Source: Calothrix brevissima NIES-22
GTDB taxonomy: Bacteria > Cyanobacteriota > Cyanobacteriia > Cyanobacteriales > Nostocaceae
Length of the DNA stretch: 64,000 nt
Assembly: GCF_002367995.1 (NCBI RefSeq)
Contig: NZ_AP018207.1
Coordinates: 744,001-808,000 of the forward strand
Direction: 5' to 3'
In this document: in pieces, positions 27,053 through 35,812 of the stretch
How the letters are laid out: every line of letters starts with the position of its first letter
Numbering within the stretch: the first letter of the stretch is position 1
Program-made: the position numbers and the translations under genes
The notes under the pieces: model-generated
The model's input: the letters and a program-made list of their open reading frames with translations, nothing else
What the model was told of the DNA's origin: nothing
Databases searched by the model: none

Positions 27053-27361
27053 TTAATGTTCTGTTACCAAACCAGGGAAGTTTAATATACCATCAATAAA
27101 TTTTGCGTGAAATCGGCGATCACCACCTTTACCTAAGACTTTGGATTTCAAATCGTAGCCTGATTCTTGGGAAGGAACTAACCCAATATTACCGCGAGGG
27201 GATACTTGTCCTTTTTCAATGGCTTTTAAATGTTTACCCTTTTGATCGTATTTTAATCCTAGTTTGATTTGTTCGCTGGCAAATGAAACTAGCAACCCAC
27301 TGATGGAAATATATACAATATCAGCTTGAATATCTGCCCAATTATCGGGTAAAGCTTCCAT
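27053..27361 (-). CDS. Unknown basic protein resembling a toxin tail
   Basis: A 102-residue protein. After a hydrophobic stretch (ADIVYISISGLLVSFAS) it becomes basic: KYDQKGKHLKAIEKGQ, SPRGNIGLVPSQES, YDLKSKVLGKGGDRRFHAKF. The glycine/arginine turns and closing hydrophobic strand faintly recall RelE/BECR-type RNase tails of polymorphic toxins, which is a weak inference. It is the first gene of a three-gene operon and could be the detached C-terminal part of a larger protein. Confidence 0.55.
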   Translation of the reverse strand: MEALPDNWADIQADIVYISISGLLVSFASEQIKLGLKYDQKGKHLKAIEKGQVSPRGNIGLVPSQESGYDLKSKVLGKGGDRRFHAKFIDGILNFPGLVTEH

Positions 27362-27493
27362 GAAATTAATACGGATATAGTAGAAGCACAGTTTATTTGA
27401 GTGAAGTAACTTAGTTACTTGACTGAGTTACTTAATACTTAATGTTTATGTTTGCACAATATTGCTGGAAGACTTACAAATTCCTTGTGAGAA

Positions 27494-28267
27494 CTATGCT
27501 GTTTTAAAGAAGCGGATAATTTCGCGGACATGATCGAGAAATTGTCCATCGGTAGAAAGTTGCGCGATCGCATTTCTGGCTTCTCTAGATAACCGTTCGT
27601 GTTCGGTTTGATTGGTAGCGCGTAATTCTTCTAAATTGGAGACAAGTCTGGCTAATTCTCGGCGGGTTTCATCGCTAAAGCGTTTTTGTTTCGCCACAAT
27701 GGAGTCAGCTTCTTCCGCATCTAGTTGTTCTTCTAGGCGCTGTACTTTATATTCCAATGCAGAAAAGCGATCGCGCAATTCCATAATATCTTCACGGGGA
27801 TATTGCCATTCTTGGCGAATCATCGCTAATCTGGCATATAAATATTCATAGGCGCGGATAGCGGGACGGAGAATAGTTAATAACAAAGCTGCACCGGAGC
27901 TAATATAACCTACAGTACTAATTCCCGTCGCCGCTAGAGTATAAAGACCAATAGCCGAAAATAAATGTAAAGCTAAAGCCACCCAAAGCGATCGCTTCGC
28001 CAACAATTTGACATACTGTACTTGTTTATTATCTACAGGAATGCCTTTTTCTATCGACCTTGCTGCTTCTGCTAACACTTCCTTCGCCTGAAAATGCACA
28101 TTCCAGGGGACGGTAACAATTACCAACAACCACCAAAAACTTGCACCGCCAATTATCCAGTCAAGAAAGCTACCTGCTGGTATATGCAACCATTGCAGTA
28201 AACCAAAAGCCACCAGCACTAATACAACAATTCCCGCAATGGAACTGACGAAAAAATTAATATACAT
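27494..28267 (-). CDS. Membrane protein with C-terminal coiled coil
   Basis: A 257-residue protein. Two hydrophobic helices lie in the first 55 residues and two more at about 93-130. The C-terminal 110 residues are charged and heptad-rich (RDRFSALEYKVQRLEEQLDA, SNLEELRATNQTEHERL), suggesting a cytoplasmic coiled coil and self-association. Family not recognised. It stands alone, upstream of a heptamer repeat. Confidence 0.75.
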   Translation of the reverse strand: MYINFFVSSIAGIVVLVLVAFGLLQWLHIPAGSFLDWIIGGASFWWLLVIVTVPWNVHFQAKEVLAEAARSIEKGIPVDNKQVQYVKLLAKRSLWVALALHLFSAIGLYTLAATGISTVGYISSGAALLLTILRPAIRAYEYLYARLAMIRQEWQYPREDIMELRDRFSALEYKVQRLEEQLDAEEADSIVAKQKRFSDETRRELARLVSNLEELRATNQTEHERLSREARNAIAQLSTDGQFLDHVREIIRFFKTA

Positions 28268-28306
28268 CTTCCCTTACCCTCCATCAAACTATTAAGCTAA
28301 TGCGTA

Positions 28307-28371
28307 TCTAAATTGCATAACTAGTCAACAGTCAACAGTCAACCGTCAACCGTCAACAGCCTTCACAATCG
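28307..28371. repeat. Repeat: ATCTAAATTGCATAACTA plus GTCAACA heptamers
   Basis: A flank resembling TCTAAATTGCATAACT is followed by five GTCAACA/GTCAACC heptamers and CTTCACAAT. The same flank-heptamer-flank arrangement recurs at 33202-33275, so the repeat unit is larger than the heptamer itself. Confidence 0.75.
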
Positions 28372-28469
28372 ATTGTGCAACTTAAAAGCAGATTAGCTTA
28401 CCTTGATGATGGCGATACCTGGGCAATTATACGGGTATAATGTGATAGTTTTTTTAGTTGCACAGCTAA

Positions 28470-28952
28470 TTACAGAATTAGATAGCTATGCCAAATAGGT
28501 TCAGTATTTTTCCCCACCCTCTCTGGTAGCAGCAATCGCCAAGTTTTACCCTCTTGCTGAATTTGCAAATAAATATCAAAGGGTTGTTGCAGTTGCGTCA
28601 AGCGTCTTTTAGGTAACTTAATTGTTAAATCATACTTTCCCTGCACCCGGAAAGCTGGTAAATTTTCGATGGTGAGGGGTTTTTGCTCGGTAATCGCGAG
28701 CTTTTGAATTTCAAAGCCTTGCAAGTCTAGATCTAGCTTTTGGCTAAGTTGTTGTTGCGTTTGTTCTAATTGGAGAGCGATCGCTTTTTGCACTAACTGA
28801 TTAGTTGGTAGTAACCCAATCGTACCGCAAGCACTCAAGAGTATTAATAAACCAGCTATCAACAATAATTTAGCTTGGCGAAGATAGCTATGATGGCGTT
28901 TCTCATTCAGATGCCGTACAACATTATATCGCGAGGTGTGGGGGCAAGGCAT
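28470..28952 (-). CDS. Putative lipoprotein, chimeric N-terminus
   Basis: About 160 residues. A strong hydrophobic signal ends LLILLSACG, a lipobox, but it lies some 38 residues inside the frame. The preceding codons, including the only nearby ATG (28952), are made by a 23-bp palindrome at 28941-28963. So either a non-AUG start close to the signal is used or the repeat has replaced the 5' end. The mature part is beta-rich (LAITEQKPLTIENLPAFRVQ, GKYDLTIKLPKRRL), and the pattern recalls cyanobacterial surface lipoproteins of unknown role. Confidence 0.65.
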   Translation of the reverse strand: MPCPHTSRYNVVRHLNEKRHHSYLRQAKLLLIAGLLILLSACGTIGLLPTNQLVQKAIALQLEQTQQQLSQKLDLDLQGFEIQKLAITEQKPLTIENLPAFRVQGKYDLTIKLPKRRLTQLQQPFDIYLQIQQEGKTWRLLLPERVGKNTEPIWHSYLIL

Positions 28953-28963
28953 TGCCTTGCCCC
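28941..28963. repeat. 23-bp near-perfect palindrome (GGGGCAAGGCA type)
   Basis: Arms GGGGCAAGGCA and TGCCTTGCCCC surround a single central base. It overlaps the 5' end of the lipoprotein gene. Looser relatives of the GGGGCA...TGCCCC pattern occur at 52337, 54408 and 54692. Confidence 0.85.
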
Positions 28964-29086
28964 TACGGGTATATTCTCTACCTTCTAGCATCTTACTTTC
29001 TTACACAATACTCTCCAGCGATAGTATAGCCGTTGTTGCCGCAACTTCTCCCATCCCCCAATCAAATTGTAGGGGCGGGGTTACCC

Positions 29087-29282
29087 TTTGATGTCAACTT
29101 AAGTTCAAACGCTTACCCCACAAGCGTTTTACCCCACCCCTAACCCCTCCCCTTGGCAAGGGGAGGGGACGTTTTGGCTTTAGACAAAACTGGGGTGGGG
29201 TAACGCGAAGCTTGATAGTAGGCGATAAAATTCGCTCATCGAGTCTTGGCAACGGTTTCACGTTAAGTTGACACGTATACGA
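29087..29282. mobile_element. Possible MITE with inner inverted repeats
   Basis: TGTCAACTTAA (29092-29102) is mirrored by TTAAGTTGACA (29263-29273). Just outside, GGTTACCC occurs on both sides (29079-29086 and 29283-29290), compatible with a target duplication although it is not adjacent to the inverted repeats. Inside is a strong hairpin with 11-bp arms, CCCCTCCCCTT / AAGGGGAGGGG (29144-29168). No gene lies within. Confidence 0.45.
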
Positions 29283-29343
29283 GGTTACCCCATCCCTACG
29301 AGTTGCTTACCAATGACCATTGACCATTGACAAATGACTACTA

Positions 29344-31074
29344 CTAGAAGTTATAACCAACACCTAGTATTAACCCAACACTAGTTTCATCAAAAAAGGC
29401 TGCATTCACAGAACCAGTCAGTGTAAAGCGATTGGCGATAGGAATATCTACACCACCAGTTGCCATAAACGCTATATCTGTATCACCTGACGTATCAATA
29501 GCTACACCTGCACCGATGAAAGGCGCGATCGGGAAGCGGCGTTGTCCGGTGACTGTATCTGGTTGTTGCGCAAAATCTAAAGTTACGGGAACTAATACTA
29601 ACGTATTATCGCCAAACACAGCCGATGGACGCACGGAGATATTACGTGTCAAGCCGATTTTACTGATAACTGAGAAGTTACCCACACTCAGAGCATTAGC
29701 ACCAGTTAAACCAATGTTACCAGCCACACCAATATAGCTAGGGCCGCCAAGGGTAGTTCTACCAGGAGAGACTTCACCAGTAGTAGGAGTTCCGCCTGGA
29801 TTGGGAGTAGGAGTACCCGGTTGCTGTCCAGGTTGCTGGCTAGTCAGATTTGGGGGAATTAAGACTTGGTTAATTGCATGGATGACACCATTACTAGCTT
29901 GGACATTCGCTTGAATTACTTGGGCATTATTAACTGCAATTTGATTATTAGCTGTATCAACTTTAACATTGACAGATTGGTTTTCAATCGTATTCAGTTC
30001 CCCTGTGGAGAGTTGATTAGAAGTTAATTGTCCAGAAACTACGTGATATCTCAACAGCTTAATTAATGTTTCGCGATTTTCTGGTAGTTGTAACTGCTGT
30101 AGAGTCCCAGCTGGCAACGCCGCAAATGCTTGATCGGTGGGAGCAAAGACAGTATAAGGGCCAGGTTGTTGCAGGATATCTGTTAACCCTGCGATTTTTA
30201 ATAAAGAAGTTAAAGTCGTAAACGAACCACTAGATGCAGCTAATCCCACAATATCTGTACTACCAGGTTGAGTAGGGGTAGAAGAAGCAGCAACAATATA
30301 ACTCGCAGCTGGAAGATTGCTGGCAATGGGTTGTAACTGTCCCTGTCTTACCAAAGCTTGATACAACAAAGCTGCGGCTTCCGCTCTGGTTAAAGTCCGT
30401 TGGGGATTAAGTTGTCTGACTTGGGGATAGTTAACTACTATATTGCTTTGTGTAGCAGCTGCAACAGCATTCACCGCATAATCTGGAGTGGCTGACGCAT
30501 CTGTGTAGTAATTGTTCAACACAGTAGCTGCATCGGTGCTACTGGTTAAAGCTAAACCACTGCTTATAGCAACGATCGCCTGTACTTTGGGAATTTGTTC
30601 GTTAGGTAAAAATCTATTTCCTGGATAACCTGACATAAAGCCAGTTTCGTAGGCTTCCCGAATCGCATCCGCAGCCCAATAATTAGCGGGAACATCTGTA
30701 AATCCGCCAGATGCTAATTGTCGCACTGGGTTCTGGTTGAAAGCTTTTTGGATCATAGCGGCGAATTGAGCGCGAGTCACAGCTTGATCGGGTTTAAAGG
30801 TACCATCAGGAAACCCGGCTATGATGTTTCTTTGCGCTAAGGCGACAATAAACGGACTCGCCCAGTAATTAGAACCAACGTCAGATAAGTTAGTTGTAGT
30901 TGCTCCTGGTGTGGTTGATCCTGGAGTTGTTCCTGGTGTGGTTGTATCTTGCGAGATTACAGTATTTTGCGCCAATCCCGGACGCGCGATCGCAATGGGA
31001 CTTAAGCTAGCAAATAATACACTCAACGCTAACAAACTGCTTTTGACAACTGAACCCCGAAACCAAGTAAACAT
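29344..31074 (-). CDS. SLH-fasciclin-beta-barrel envelope protein
   Basis: A 576-residue exported protein. The frame opens at a TTG at 31089, but the ATG at 31074 sits behind GGAGGAG with ideal spacing and starts the signal peptide (ending PGLAQ). Domains: three SLH-like units (about 60-230; GFPDGTFKPDQAVTRAQFAA, GYPGNRFLPNEQ, LNPQRTLTRAEAAALLYQ); one fasciclin domain (about 260-395; YTVFAPTDQAFAALPAG, LRYHVVSGQL); a Pro/Gly linker; and about 150 residues of alternating beta strands ending VGYNF, like an eight-stranded outer-membrane barrel. SLH domains bind peptidoglycan-linked polymer, so the protein may join wall and outer membrane. The three-part fusion is unusual to my knowledge. Confidence 0.88.
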   Translation of the reverse strand: MFTWFRGSVVKSSLLALSVLFASLSPIAIARPGLAQNTVISQDTTTPGTTPGSTTPGATTTNLSDVGSNYWASPFIVALAQRNIIAGFPDGTFKPDQAVTRAQFAAMIQKAFNQNPVRQLASGGFTDVPANYWAADAIREAYETGFMSGYPGNRFLPNEQIPKVQAIVAISSGLALTSSTDAATVLNNYYTDASATPDYAVNAVAAATQSNIVVNYPQVRQLNPQRTLTRAEAAALLYQALVRQGQLQPIASNLPAASYIVAASSTPTQPGSTDIVGLAASSGSFTTLTSLLKIAGLTDILQQPGPYTVFAPTDQAFAALPAGTLQQLQLPENRETLIKLLRYHVVSGQLTSNQLSTGELNTIENQSVNVKVDTANNQIAVNNAQVIQANVQASNGVIHAINQVLIPPNLTSQQPGQQPGTPTPNPGGTPTTGEVSPGRTTLGGPSYIGVAGNIGLTGANALSVGNFSVISKIGLTRNISVRPSAVFGDNTLVLVPVTLDFAQQPDTVTGQRRFPIAPFIGAGVAIDTSGDTDIAFMATGGVDIPIANRFTLTGSVNAAFFDETSVGLILGVGYNF

Positions 31075-32295
31075 GAAAGTCTCCTCCAAAAATTAATCGA
31101 GTTGGTTCTCAATATTGAATGCAATTTGAGAAAGTGCTAACGATTTGGTTGACATCGAGATAAAAACTACAAAGTCTAAAAATTTACCAATCTAGCCACT
31201 TTCCTAAAATTTCCTCACTCCTGTGTAAATTGTGAAATTTCGCCTTGGCGATCGCTACAGATAAAATTTAGCTAAAAAAGCTACTTAAGATATCTGAGAC
31301 TAGCCAACAGCAAAGAGAATCTTTAGTATAAATTCATGACTTTATCAGTTTTATTAATGTGGTCTGGAAGAAAGTTGCGATTTATTGACTGTCTTCCGCC
31401 TTCAGCTAGCCTAATTACATCTATTTTGAGTTGCATGAGCCTGTTATTAACATACAAGAAAGTAGCGGACTGCCATAGTTAATATTCTTAATCTGTTACA
31501 TAAATCTAACAACTAGCTAAAGGCTAAATATTTAGCATTTATTTTATTTCTTTAGGTAGTTGACAACAGCAGTCATTCTTTGAGCAAGCAAGCGAATGGA
31601 TAAGCTTAGACTAGCAAAGCGCGATCACACTTCCTTACTTCCAGGATAATTAATCTCTCAGACTGCGAGACAAAATTCCCAGAGATTAGCTCCCCAAGTT
31701 CTTGCAGAAGTCGCGGATCTGAATGCTCGCAAATGATTTAGGACTGATATTGATGCTCAAATCTACTTTTTTTAGCTAAGTCTTGTCTTTATTATTCTCT
31801 CTATAAATAATTTTTGCTAAACACCTCATCCTCATCTAATCGCCAGGAGATAAATTTGCCATCTGACTAAAGATTGGTAAAATTTATCGCCAATATCTGA
31901 TGCAGGGTGGAACATCCAGCTAAATATATTACTTGAGAATGTTGGTAAGCAATAACTAAAGATAATCGTGAGAGTAATTTATTGCTAGTTATTGTAACAA
32001 TTTAATGTAATATTTGTATCAATTAACATTAAAATTTTTCAATGATTTTACTAGCAGTTAAGTAGCATATTTGGCAATCAATTACTTATTTAGATGCCCA
32101 AATGCAGTATTTTTAAAACCAACAACAAAGTAACTTTTATTAACCTCAAGACAATTTTTGATTACTCAAAAGTTTATGAAGCTAGAATAAATTTTTGCCA
32201 ATTCATCAAGAAATGCTTGGACAAATCAAAATAAATAGATTAAAACTGCATATCGCATCCTTATATGGCTGATATATCGGCTGATCAAAAACAAT
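31075..32295. other. 1.2-kb gene-free region
   Basis: AT-rich DNA between the leftward SLH-fasciclin gene and the rightward oxygenase gene. Only short frames without ribosome-binding sites are present. No tandem repeat, tRNA or convincing terminator was seen. It must carry both promoters. Its length is large for two promoters, so an untranslated RNA or eroded gene cannot be excluded. Confidence 0.5.
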
Positions 32296-33186
32296 ATGAG
32301 TATCCTTTTGCAAAAGATACAAAATCGCTTAATGAGAAATTTTTATAATTTGCCATTTTTACAATATCAAGCTGAACTTGAATATCAGGAAGCTTTGGCT
32401 AAACATATTGTAAATTTACCTATTATTTCTCCTGATGAGATGAATCTCATCGAAACTATCAACAATGAAGGAGTAGCAATTACCACCCTAGAAGCTTTAG
32501 GATTTGCATCAACTACAAGCATGTTTGAATCAGCAAAAAGCTTGATGCATCAAATACCCGTCCCTAGCGAAGATAATAGCAATGAATTCGTAGTTCATGC
32601 TAACCCGCAGCAAATTATGGCATACCCAGAGCTTTTTTTATGGGGATTAGAACAAAGATTAATTAATTTAGTAGAAACCTATCTCGGCTTACCAGTAGCC
32701 TATCACGGGGCATACCTGCGGCGAGATATTGCTAATCAAGTAGAACAAAAATCACGGCTATGGCATATAGATAAAGAAGATAGAAAAGTCCTGAAAATTA
32801 TTGTTTATTTGCAAGATATGTCTGAAGATAGAGGCCCATTTCAATATATTCCCCTCTCGTTAACATCAGCATTAAGCCAATCATTGAAATATCATCATGG
32901 TTACATTCAAGATGCAACCATGCAAAAAATTATCTCGCCGACTGAATATAAATCCTGTCTAGGTGCTGCGGGTACAGTGATTATTGCAGCTACTGGGAGT
33001 ATCTTTCACCGGGGAAAAGTCCCTGTAGCTGATGATAGATTCGCCCTCTTTTATGATTACACTTCGAGAATACAAACACAATCATTCTATGGCGATTTAT
33101 CCTTATCGCATGAGGATTTATTACTGTTGTCCCAACATCTTTCACAACCACAAAAAGATTGCATATTTTGGCAGCAAAAACTCTAA
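32296..33186 (+). CDS. 2OG-Fe(II) dioxygenase-like protein (phytanoyl-CoA type)
   Basis: A 296-residue soluble protein. The iron site is readable as the HxD of LWHIDKED (His157, Asp159) and a distal His238 in SIFHRGK, with downstream arginines available for 2-oxoglutarate. YLQDMSEDRGPFQYIP matches the double-stranded beta-helix of phytanoyl-CoA dioxygenase-like enzymes, where substrates range from lipids to natural products. The substrate cannot be told. It stands alone, 1.2 kb from the previous gene and 480 bp before the FAD oxidoreductase. Confidence 0.8.
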   Translation: MSILLQKIQNRLMRNFYNLPFLQYQAELEYQEALAKHIVNLPIISPDEMNLIETINNEGVAITTLEALGFASTTSMFESAKSLMHQIPVPSEDNSNEFVVHANPQQIMAYPELFLWGLEQRLINLVETYLGLPVAYHGAYLRRDIANQVEQKSRLWHIDKEDRKVLKIIVYLQDMSEDRGPFQYIPLSLTSALSQSLKYHHGYIQDATMQKIISPTEYKSCLGAAGTVIIAATGSIFHRGKVPVADDRFALFYDYTSRIQTQSFYGDLSLSHEDLLLLSQHLSQPQKDCIFWQQKL

Positions 33187-33201
33187 AATGGCTGATAACA
33201 T

Positions 33202-33275
33202 CTAAATTGCATAACTACTAATCAGGGCTGTCAACAGTCAACAGTCAACAGTCAACAGTCAACAGTCCTCACAAT
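33202..33275. repeat. Second copy of ATCTAAATTGCATAACTA-GTCAACA repeat
   Basis: TCTAAATTGCATAACTACTA is followed by GTCAACA heptamers (33230-33268) and CCTCACAATG. Same architecture and orientation as 28307-28371. Confidence 0.8.
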
Positions 33276-33667
33276 GATTTTAGATAATTGATATTACCTC
33301 TTCCAGGGTAGCTTTGTCCCCATCTCTGTCCAAGCCGAGAACACCAGATAAACCACCAGCAACCCAGCACTCACAAGAAAAATTACAACGTCGTTATTCA
33401 TCACCAAACCTGTCTCTCTTTTCTAGCCCCTATCCTATACCAACAGCTGGGTTAAGCGACGCGCAAGCCAACGAACTAAATGTTGGGTTACCCTACGGGA
33501 AGCCGCTCCGCGTCTACGTTCCTCAACCCAACCTACATCTAGCTAGTCCCTATCCGATACCAACAGTCCCCACATGTTATCGGTACATGTTGAGAAAAAT
33601 ACTTGGCTAAACATTTATCAAGTGCTACCGTCTACAGGTGATATTGGATTTGAAGGGATTCTCCAAA
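33276..33667. repeat. Repeat-rich leader of the FAD oxidoreductase gene
   Basis: Contains two related segments TAGCCCCTATCCTATACCAAC (33425-33444) and TAGTCCCTATCCGATACCAAC (33543-33562). Between them is a GTTGGGTT...CCTCAACCCAAC dyad (33482-33536) related to 13745-13769. The stretch CGAGAACACCAGATAAA (33340-33356) is 15/17 identical to codons for PRTPDK in the gene downstream (33773-33789). A 98-codon frame over this region is judged spurious. Confidence 0.5.
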
Positions 33668-35704
33668 ATGAAGTGTAGACGAAAACTAGCTTATGGAAGG
33701 AAATCATTAATTAGTTTCAGCTTGATATCTGCTGTGATGATACCGAATGCGGCGATATTCGCCACACCACCGCGAACGCCAGATAAAACTGTAAATTGCG
33801 AAATTTTGGTTGTCGGTGGAGGATTATCGGGTGCAGCTACAGCTTACGAGGGTTTACTAGCTGGGAGGACTGTTTGCTTAACAGAAATTACCGATTGGTT
33901 GGGAGGACAAATTTCCTCACAGGGAACATCTGCGTTAGATGAACGCCCTACCCAACGGGCGCGTCAATTCTATTCTCGCGGTTATTTAGAATTACGCAAC
34001 CGCATTGAGCGCAAGTATGGCGAACTGAATCCTGGGGATTGCTGGGTAAGCGATTCTTGTTTTCTTCCCCGCGATGCACATAATATTCTGTCGGGAATTC
34101 TCAAAGATGCGGAGAAAAGAGGTAAGGGTAAATTAAATTGGTTCCCCAATACCGTAATTAAAGATTTAGAAATTAGCGCTGATGGCAAAATCATTAATAG
34201 CGCGATCGCTATTCAACATCAACCAGCCAAAGGTGCAGTACCCCTCAATACCTATACTTTATCCCAAACCATTGAAGATGCTTATACCTACGCTGATTCA
34301 TCGCGCCTGACGAAAAGTATTATCCGGCTTGTACCGCAACAAAATCCCAAAACCGCTACAAAAAATTGGTATGTTGTCGATGCTAGCGAAACAGGGGAAA
34401 TTATTGCTCTAGCTGATGTTCCCTACCGTTTAGGGATTGATGCACGTTCTTACCTAGAACCTTCTGCATCTAGTACAGAAAACGATCCCTATTGTCCCCA
34501 AGGTTTTACCTATACCTTTGCAATGGAGGCAACTAAAGATCCGCAACCCCAAACCATGCCTGCCTATTATCCCCAATATGCGCCATATTTCAGCTATGAA
34601 TTGCAAAGATTGGCGAATTTTGACTTAGTTTTCACCTACCGTCGGATTTGGAGTCCGAAAAAAGGACAACCAGCCAAGTTTGGTGGTGTGAATTTCACCG
34701 CTTCTCAGCCTGGGGATATCTCCATGCAAAACTGGACTTGGGGTAATGATTACCGTCCGGGAACTGCGGTTGATAATTTGATATATTCTCGTCAACAGTT
34801 GCAAAGTACAGGACAGTTACAGCCTGGTGGTTGGATGGGGGGACTGAGAACCGAGGCTTTAAGCAAAGCGGAAGAAAAATCTCTGTCTTATTACTATTGG
34901 TTAGTTGCGGGAACCACAGATTCCCAATTAGGGGATGGGGTGAAGCAGCCACAACCCAATCACCGCTTGTTATCAGGGCTAGATTCCCCAATGGGAACTG
35001 CATCTGGCTTGTCGAAATATCCTTATATGCGGGAAGGACGGCGGATTATTGGACGCCCCAGTTGGGGACAGGCTTCAGGCTTTGGAATTTGGGAAATTGA
35101 TATTTCTCGCCGTAACTACAATGATGAATATTACCGCAATACCCTGCCCGCAGATATGTATCGGCAGTTAAGAGCAGCACTAGCAGGGTTAGAGGCTACT
35201 TCGGTAATTACGGGGCAAATTGACCCAGATAAAGCATTACGGCGGACTCGTTCAACTATTTTCCCTGATTCTGTAGGTATCGGTCACTACGCGATTGACT
35301 TCCACCCCTGTATGACAGAAACTCCGCCAGAGAAACCTGGTAATACAGAACGTGCAGGGGAAAGAAGGGGCGCAGGTCAAGCTTATCCCTTCCAAATTGC
35401 CCTCAGAGCCATGATTCCCCAGAAAATTGACAATTTAATCGTCGGCGGTAAAAGTATAGCTACTAGCCACATTGCAGCAGCAGCTTATCGCGTCCATTCC
35501 TTTGAATGGTCTGCTGGTGCGGCTGCGGGAACTGTGGCGGCGTTTGCGTTAAAAAATGCGATCGCACCCTATGAATTAGTGGATGATTTACCCAAACCAG
35601 AACCGCAATTAGAAGCACTCAAACGGCTATTAAATGAAAATGGCAATCCTACCGCTTTTCCTGATACTTCCATTTTTAACCAAAATTGGGAAGATTGGAA
35701 GTAA
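33668..35704 (+). CDS. Exported FAD-dependent oxidoreductase
   Basis: A 678-residue protein. The frame opens at a GTG at 33638; the ATG at 33668 is preferred, with AAGGGA upstream and a signal-like segment (SLISFSLISAVMIPNAAIFA) following. The mature part begins with the dinucleotide-binding motif ILVVGGGLSGAATAYEG, then CLTEITDWLGGQISSQG, and ends with NLIVGGKSIATSHIAAAAYR, the layout of FAD_oxidored (PF12831-type) proteins. An extracytoplasmic flavoprotein of unknown substrate. Confidence 0.85.
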   Translation: MKCRRKLAYGRKSLISFSLISAVMIPNAAIFATPPRTPDKTVNCEILVVGGGLSGAATAYEGLLAGRTVCLTEITDWLGGQISSQGTSALDERPTQRARQFYSRGYLELRNRIERKYGELNPGDCWVSDSCFLPRDAHNILSGILKDAEKRGKGKLNWFPNTVIKDLEISADGKIINSAIAIQHQPAKGAVPLNTYTLSQTIEDAYTYADSSRLTKSIIRLVPQQNPKTATKNWYVVDASETGEIIALADVPYRLGIDARSYLEPSASSTENDPYCPQGFTYTFAMEATKDPQPQTMPAYYPQYAPYFSYELQRLANFDLVFTYRRIWSPKKGQPAKFGGVNFTASQPGDISMQNWTWGNDYRPGTAVDNLIYSRQQLQSTGQLQPGGWMGGLRTEALSKAEEKSLSYYYWLVAGTTDSQLGDGVKQPQPNHRLLSGLDSPMGTASGLSKYPYMREGRRIIGRPSWGQASGFGIWEIDISRRNYNDEYYRNTLPADMYRQLRAALAGLEATSVITGQIDPDKALRRTRSTIFPDSVGIGHYAIDFHPCMTETPPEKPGNTERAGERRGAGQAYPFQIALRAMIPQKIDNLIVGGKSIATSHIAAAAYRVHSFEWSAGAAAGTVAAFALKNAIAPYELVDDLPKPEPQLEALKRLLNENGNPTAFPDTSIFNQNWEDWK

Positions 35705-35812
35705 TTGAAAGCGGCGGAAAACTTTATCCTTTTGTGGGTGCGTAGGGTGCACGCGCCGCCGCTTTGGGCATTGGGCATTGGTGATTTCTTCCCCATATTT
35801 TAAAATCTCAAA

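Noticed and set aside
33314-33610. Rightward 98-codon frame before the FAD oxidoreductase
   Set aside because: Crosses a dispersed repeat and has no protein-like core; treated as repeat-rich leader.
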